Part shown: positions 29,771-35,748 of the stretch, piece after piece
Layout: each line of letters begins with the position of its first letter
Numbering within the stretch: position 1 is the first letter of the stretch
From: Tieghemiomyces parasiticus
Lineage: Eukaryota > Kickxellomycota > Dimargaritomycetes > Dimargaritales > Dimargaritaceae
Assembly (NCBI GenBank): GCA_027575765.1
Contig: JANBPT010000441.1
Location: 1 to 35,748, forward strand
Length of the DNA stretch: 35,748 nucleotides
Reading direction: 5' to 3'
Made by a program: the position numbers and the translations under genes
Notes under the pieces: generated by a model
What the model saw: only the letters and a program-made list of their open reading frames with translations
The model's database searches: none
Told to the model about the DNA's origin: nothing

Positions 29771-30402
29771 TTATTGCACACCTTGTAGGTAACTACTCGC
29801 GGAAAATTCGCCAGTTTGTAATATGAGTGTTTGTGGATGATAATCAACTAGTTTGTCAAGTTGAGCGTCCTGGTTCGGGCTCCCCCTCCATGGTGAGGGG
29901 GGGATGGGTTTCAGTCGAGTTTGCATCCGAAGTCTAGATTTTTCCGTCTTCCCGATGAAAGTGTAGCCGTGCATAAAGAAAGGTGATGGTTTTGGATCTA
30001 AAGGCCTCACGGTAAGCACCTCACCTACAGTAACATCGTAATGGGATCCTAAACTGGAGACTGCAGTATTTAGCTGCCGCACTAATAGGTGACCAGTTTG
30101 TTCATTTTCTGATTCATAGATGAAGGTTCTAGTATTGAGCAATTGCCATTGGTCCCCTCGAAGACGTAGTATGTACCGATACTATTGTAACCGGGGCGTC
30201 CACTAGAAAAATTAGCCAGACTTAAGGACGTCGCCTCTCTCTAGGATCTTTCGTCTTGATGGAAGCACCAAAAACTTCCAGCACAGATGGTGTACCTCCT
30301 TTGGCAAAATAGAAAGGCGGCGACCTTGCGACTTCAAAGGTGAACTTGCCTCGATTCCATGCCTTCTCCTTCATAAAGAAGGACCCGAAGCCGAGCACCT
30401 AA
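29771..30402 (-). pseudogene. Unassigned coding remnant in two frames
   Basis: The minus strand contains an open stretch at ~30402-30236 encoding SFFMKEKAWNRGKFTFEVAR and KGGTPSVLEVFGASIKT. In another frame, an open stretch from about 30183 to 29771 encodes FIYESENEQTGHLL, VGEVLTVRPLDPKPSPFFMHG and YTFIGKTEK. The phrases FTFEVARSPPFYFAKGG and LTVRPLDPKPSPFFMHG look like two copies of one unit. There is no proper start and no GT..AG pair that joins them cleanly, so this is either a decayed gene or one with introns I could not place. No function is assigned. Confidence 0.35.
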
Positions 30403-32757
30403 ACTACACCCAACCAGTTTCGCATCATCACCCGAACCGTGCCTACATATAGACCAAGCATCGGCCATAGTTGTGGAATCGTTAAGTGTAGAATGAACCC
30501 CTGTTTCTTTTATTCAATCTCGGCCTGTGCGCCTCACGGCCCTCCCTCAGTCTTTCTGCTAGTTGCTCCTCCTCCTCGGGGAGCATATCCCGTCACACTA
30601 TGACTGAGTTCCAGTTATTTGAAGTACGGGTACTGTGAGGTATTTCCAGCTTATAGCTAAGGGCCGCCTAGGCATCGATGATTGCAATAATTGTGATACT
30701 CTAATGATTAACTAATCCGATTCCTGCACTACCACCGCATCTTACCCAGGAAGCTGCCATACGAAAATAGTAATAGAACCCGTGCACAATGCTGACATGT
30801 ACCGCGCTGGCTTCCTCGAGAGCTATTTCTTACTATTCGCTTAGACGCGGTACAGCCGGAGCATCTGTGGGGAAAGTTTGGTAGGCTACTCCCAGCTGTT
30901 TCAACCCAAACGGTTCTAATTTAGTTAAGAGACGAGGCCTGCAGTGTTCTCAGGATCAGTTGTGCGGTCAGTACTAACGATTATCTCCTACCTAGTCTAA
31001 TGGCAATCTCTGATAATCGTTGAAAGCAATGAGATGCCCGAGATCCAATAGCTGGCACCGCCAAGGTGGCTGGCTTACCCCACAGCCATTTGACGAATTG
31101 CCTGGGCACCTGGTGGCCTGGTCGGTCCCAATGCCAGTAGTAGGCCGAATCAGGGGAGTACAGGCGACTAGCGATAGCTACTCGGGGCGAGGGAGCGGGG
31201 CTGGCGCATTGCAAAGAGGCCGCTCCAGAGTGTCCGAGGGGTCCTTGTGCGGCGCTTGCCTAGGGATATGTGGTCAATAATCCCACCATGGAAAACCGCC
31301 GGCTGGGGTTCGCCCTCCCGTGCGCGTGTGCATGCCCGCTTCATATTTTATGCGACTATGGAGCCTGTACTCGGTCTCTTCGGGCCAGCCAGAGATAGTG
31401 CCCTGGGCCCAGCGCCGGGCTCTTTAGGGGAATTCACCGGGCTCTAAATGGACATGGGTTCTCTGTGCATACAGGTACTGCATCCAAGGCCACCACAGTG
31501 CCACAGTGGCCTGTGTGCCGCTCCCAGGCCCCGCATCGCCGTTACCAAGGAGTAAAATGTGCGAGCAAGAACAGGGAAGGCATCTGCTGCCCATCGTCAT
31601 CGACCCATCCCTCTTTCTCCCCCAACCGTTCCACCGTCCCTCGCGGCTAGTGAATCCCGGCTGGCAGTAGGCCCCCGGCATATGGTTTACTCGCCAGCGG
31701 TCCTTGCAGACTCCCCCAACACCCTGGCGTACCTCCGGAAATGTTTATCTGCTATCCGCTGCTTGAGCCCATTGTATGCGCAGGACTGGTCACCGTTGCG
31801 CCCCAGCTCGCCCCGGCCTCTTCTATAAAGCCTTCAGCCCCCTGCCTTGGAGCTTGCCCGTCCCTTCTTTCGCCATTCCGTGTGGGACCCTTCTCGAAGT
31901 TACGCCACCGTTGCACCTCGTTTCGCGACCAAACGCACCCCCTCGCCCCCTGTACCCTCCCTCATTGCGGCTTCTCGGTTGTTTATACCGGCATCGACTT
32001 CGTTGTACAACCTAAACAACCCACCTCAACGGCCCTGAGCCCGGTAGTCGTCCATAGTTGCACTCGTCAGACTACCTGGCGCGACTGCCCAGCATCGTCC
32101 GTCCCTTCGCCCACATAGTGCTAACTGCCCTGGGTACATCTCCCTGGCACACTCTCGGACCCGCGTACGCGCTTGGGTTCTTCCATTTCGGACTATTCGC
32201 TCACATTCCCCGTGGCACATGGGTTCTTCGGGTCTCCGTTGACGTTATTGACCCACGCGGTTTAAAATTTTCTTTATTGTTTCCCGCGCCCGCACGGCGC
32301 TTCCCTTTCTATTCTGACGATAGGGTCACGCCCCCCCTCGTTTCTCTTGGCTCACTTTGAGGCTAATACCCACGCCCTGCCCTTGCCAACTCCTCTCCTC
32401 CCCAACCTTTCTCACCCTCCCTCCTCTCGCTCCATATCCCCCGTCGCTTATACCATCGAGCGAGCCGTGCAGTGTTGAACTCTCCCGCCATTCTCCACGC
32501 ACTACTCTACTGCTCTCACCCACAGGCTGTCCACTGCGTCGACCACTGTTTGCCACCACTCAGTTTTATAACTCTTCCCACTGTTGGTCACCCCACCTCT
32601 CGCGTCTTGCCCATTGTCCCATTTCACGCCTTTGCTCCTTCGATCCCAAACCATTCCCTTTGTTTTTTTATCTGACACTTCTGCGGATACGTTCTCCTGT
32701 AGTTTTGCTGATTTAAACGTTCGTCCTCGCATCCGACACCGTAGCGTACCGGTCACC
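30403..32757. other. Gene-free region and presumed CRM1 promoter
   Basis: No family-like ORF was found. From about 31740 onward the plus strand is strongly pyrimidine-rich, giving many open frames by composition alone (for example 31741-32118 and 32357-32716). This stretch runs into the CRM1 start and is best read as its promoter or leader. Confidence 0.45.
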
Positions 32758-35748
32758 ATGGAGGTGAGTATTCGACCCTCGAGTAGCCACCACCTGCGCA
32801 ATGGACCTTCAAGTTATATGTGGCTCCACCGAGGTCCCCGACTACGTCCTTTTTACCCCCCTTACGTCCCGGCGGATCTGTGATCCGTCAGGTCCGGCCT
32901 GGGGTGCAAAAGGATGTACCAGGATCTTCCGCATTTACCACCAGGTTACTCCGACAGGCTCCGAAGGCTTTAGCTCGCACCACAGCTGTACCGTTAACAT
33001 CCCCCCTTCCTCGGTCGCATTTACTACCCCTCCTTATTCATCATCAGAACATCCTTGACTTCACGCGGGAGTTCGACGTTGGTCTTTTCGATCAGGTCGT
33101 CAACACCTTCTTCACCACCACAGGTCCGGAGGTTAGTATCCATCTGCCAGTCAGCATTGATTCACCGTAACCCTAACTCGAAGCATCAAGGACATACCGG
33201 GCCTGGTCTGACCGTTCGACAGTCGAATCCCTCTGATACTGGGGCCCGACAGCCGTTACAGAGCCCGTCGTCTGGTGCCCACAAAATTTGACAAGTTGAC
33301 TAACCCACTTAATCAATGTAACTACTCACGTTCTCCACCTAACAGAGCCAACGGGCGCAGCAGGTGATCGCCCAATTTCAAGAGCATCCGGAGGCCTGGA
33401 GCCGCGTCGACGCAATCCTCGACCAGTCCAGCTCCCTGCAGTCAAAGGTAGGATGCGTTATCATAAGCCCACGCGAACAAATAATCGCCTGCGGTGTGTG
33501 TCCCTCCGCGAAGAGGAAAGGTCACCGTACCTACCCCCCTGATCAACTCCGCTTCTCACGCCTATCGTTCGCCCACTGTCCACCCGCCCCCATTATCACC
33601 ACAGTACATTGCCCTGCAGGTCCTCGAGAAGCTGATCCAGACGCGATGGAAGGTACTGCCCGAGGACCAGCGCCAGGGTATCCGCAACTTTGTGGTGGGA
33701 AGCATCGTCAAGGTGTCGTCAGACGACGTGTCCCTGCACCGCCAGCGCGCCTTTGTCAACAAGCTTAATCTGACCCTGGTGCAGATCCTCAAAAAGGAGT
33801 GGCCGCAGCACTGGCCCACCTTCATTCCCGAGATGGTCACGTCCAGTCGCTCCAACGTATCTATCTGCGAGAACAACATGGTCATCCTCAAGCTTTTCAG
33901 TGAAGAGATCTTCGAGTACTCGTCGGAACAAATGACGCACGCGCGTACCCACGACATGAAGGACCACATGTGGCAGGAGATCGCCGAGGTTTTCAACCTC
34001 ATGAAGGAGGTGCTGGAGGTTGCCACTAAGCCCTCGCTCATCGTCGCCACCTTGGACGCCTTCCATCGCTACCTTTACTGGCTACCGTACGGGTACACCT
34101 TCGAGACCAACGTGATTGACATCCTCTGCAACCGCTTCCTGCAGGCCAAGGAGTTCCGCAACCTGGCCCTCAAGTGCCTGACCGAGATTGGTCACACCAA
34201 CGTGACTCACCGCGAGCACCTCGACAAGAGCGCCCAGATGTTCGAGATGACCATGCGCAGCGTAGGCCCGGCCGTGCTCAGCGCCCCCGACATCAACCAG
34301 GCCTACGAGGACGGATCGGACGAGGAGCAGGAGTTCATCCTCAACGTGGTGCTCTTTGTGACCTCCTCGCTCAACGCCCACCTCGGCCATTATGAGAAGA
34401 AGCTGAGCCGGGAGGTGATGGTCACCTCGCACCATTGCCTGCTGCAGCTGTCGCGCGTCGAGGAGCGCGAGGTGTTCAAGGTGTGCCTCGAGTATTGGAT
34501 CTTTTTGGTGCGTCAGCTCTACGACGAGAGCGAAGTAGCCCCGCTGGGCGGCGTCCCTCTGCTCAGCCTGGGCGGGGGCTCCGGCACCAATGCGGCCTCC
34601 ACTGCCGCCGCCGCCCACCGCCAGATGTACGCTGAGGTGCTGTCCCCGCTGCGTGCCGTCATGATTGAGCACATGGTCAAACCCGAGGAGGTGCTTATCG
34701 TAGAGAACGACGAGGGTGAAATCGTACGCGAGTTTGTAAAGGAGACGGACACCATCACTCTCTACAAGAGCATGCGCGAGTGCCTGGTATACCTGACCCA
34801 CCTGGACGTGGCTGACACGGAATCCATCATGAACAAGAAGCTGGCGCGGCAGATGGACGGCAGCGAGTGGTCTTGGAACAACCTCAACAAGCTCTGTTGG
34901 GCCATTGGGTCCATCTCGGGTGCCATGTCGGAGGATATGGAGAAGCGCTTCTTGGTCGTGGTCATCAAGGACCTACTGGGCCTGTGCGAGATGAAGCGCG
35001 GCAAGGACAACAAGGCCGTGGTGGCCTCCAACATCATGTACGTGGTGGGGCAATACCCGCGCTTCCTCAAGGCACATTGGAAGTTCCTCAAGACGGTAGC
35101 CAACAAGCTCTTTGAGTTTATGCACGAGCTGCACGAGGGTGTCCAGGACATGGCGTGCGACACGTTCATCAAGATCGCCACCAAGTGTAAGCGCCACTTT
35201 GTGACACAGCAGTATGGCGAAGCGGCGCCCTTCGTCGAGGAAATCATCAGCCATATTGACACCATCACGGCCGATCTGGCCCCGCAGCAGATCCACACTT
35301 TCTACGAGGCAGTCGGTCACATGATCGCGGCCCAGACCAACCCGGCGGCCCAGGAGGCTCTAGTGGAAGCATGCATGAAGATCCCCAACCTGGCGTGGAA
35401 CAACGTCCTGGACCAGGTCAAGCAGGACATTACGGTGCTCAACGATCAGGGCAACATCAAGATTCTGGCCAACGTGCTCAAGACCAACGTGGCCACCTGC
35501 AGCTCGGTGGGTGCCGGCTTCCTGTCCCAGATTGGCCGCATTTACGTGGACATGCTGAGCCTGTACACGCAGGTGAGCGCCGCTATCTCGCGGGAGGTGG
35601 ACGCCAAGGGCTTGGTAGCGACCAAGATGCCTCACATCCGGGCGATGCGGACGATCAAGAAGGAGACCCTCAAGCTCGTTCAGACGTACGTGTCGCGCGC
35701 GGAGGACCTGCACCCGGTCCGCCAAAACATGCTACCGATGTTCTTTGA
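32758..35748 (+). CDS. CRM1: Exportin-1 (CRM1), 5' part, runs off the window
   Basis: Exons: 32758-32763 (only two codons, ME), 33048-33131, 33346-33447 and 33605 to the window end, giving 778 of about 1,070 residues. The joined start ME-NILDFTREFDVGLFDQVV fits CRM1. The importin-beta N-terminal (CRIME) domain follows, with QFQEHPEAW and QVLEKLIQTRW, then KKEWPQHWPTFI and NNMVILKLFSEE. Also present are RNLALKCLTEI, the acidic-loop region LIVENDEGEIVREFVKETD, WSWNNLNKLCWAIGSISGAM and the NES-groove helices with DLLGLCEMKRGKDNK. Exportin-1 carries leucine-rich NES cargo out of the nucleus with RanGTP. The terminal TTTGA is TTT plus a partial codon, not a stop. Confidence 0.96.

Noticed and set aside
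31741..32716. Overlapping Ser/Pro/Leu-rich plus-strand frames before CRM1
   Set aside because: Open frames are expected in long C/T-rich DNA; three frames are open at once and none resembles a protein family.
33190..33245. tRNA B-box-like CAGTCGAATCCC in the second CRM1 intron
   Set aside because: No matching A box, anticodon arm or acceptor stem could be drawn.
1..35748. CRISPR arrays, bacterial operons or phage genes
   Set aside because: No short regular direct repeats with unique spacers were seen; the genes have spliceosomal introns and are eukaryotic.

Overview
The window is nuclear DNA of a filamentous-type, probably early-diverging fungus. Genes carry short introns with GT..AG borders, usually 60-240 bp. 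The proteins are fungal or opisthokont housekeeping types: Bos1/membrin, Crm1, CSN4, RNase H2 subunit B and COQ3. Two genes are absent from the yeast models, an MRNIP-like protein and a mitochondrial RlmN-type radical SAM enzyme. That suggests an early branch such as Zoopagomycota/Kickxellomycotina; this placement is inference only.

Left arm (1-4.2 kb): AT-richer, no protein genes. About 135-bp imperfect inverted repeats at ~224-360 and ~3207-3348 enclose a 5S rRNA gene (minus strand) and an array of ~280-480-bp repeat units. Immediately to the right lie two degraded 5' fragments of a mariner transposase, one behind the other. From 4.3 to 6.0 kb, on the minus strand, is one intact uninterrupted gene for an orphan receptor-like 7TM membrane protein. 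From 6.0 to 10.5 kb is gene-poor DNA with a truncated mariner copy (~7.87-8.69 kb) and a nearly full-length but dead one (~9.17-10.52 kb).

Gene-rich core (10.8-25.7 kb): rlmN-like (+, 4 exons), BOS1/membrin Qb-SNARE (+, 3 exons), COQ3 ubiquinone O-methyltransferase (-, 3 exons, convergent with BOS1), a small secreted His/Cys-repeat protein (+), an MRNIP-like protein with a PIP box (-), CSN4 (+, divergent from MRNIP), the NDUFA9-type complex I subunit (+, 4 exons) and RNase H2 subunit B (+, ~11 exons). No metabolic operon logic is expected or seen. Three products (RlmN, COQ3, NDUFA9) are mitochondrial, and two (MRNIP-like, RNase H2B) are genome-maintenance proteins that each carry a PCNA-interaction-like motif.

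Right arm (25.7-35.7 kb): gene-sparse, with two further small secreted-protein genes at 27.4 and 28.9 kb and a decayed coding remnant near 30 kb. The 5' three quarters of exportin-1 (CRM1) runs off the right edge. All three small secreted-protein genes have a clear TATA box 175-183 bp before the ATG, which I did not see at the housekeeping genes. Exon borders were set by hand from reading frame, splice consensus and family knowledge. No database search was possible.
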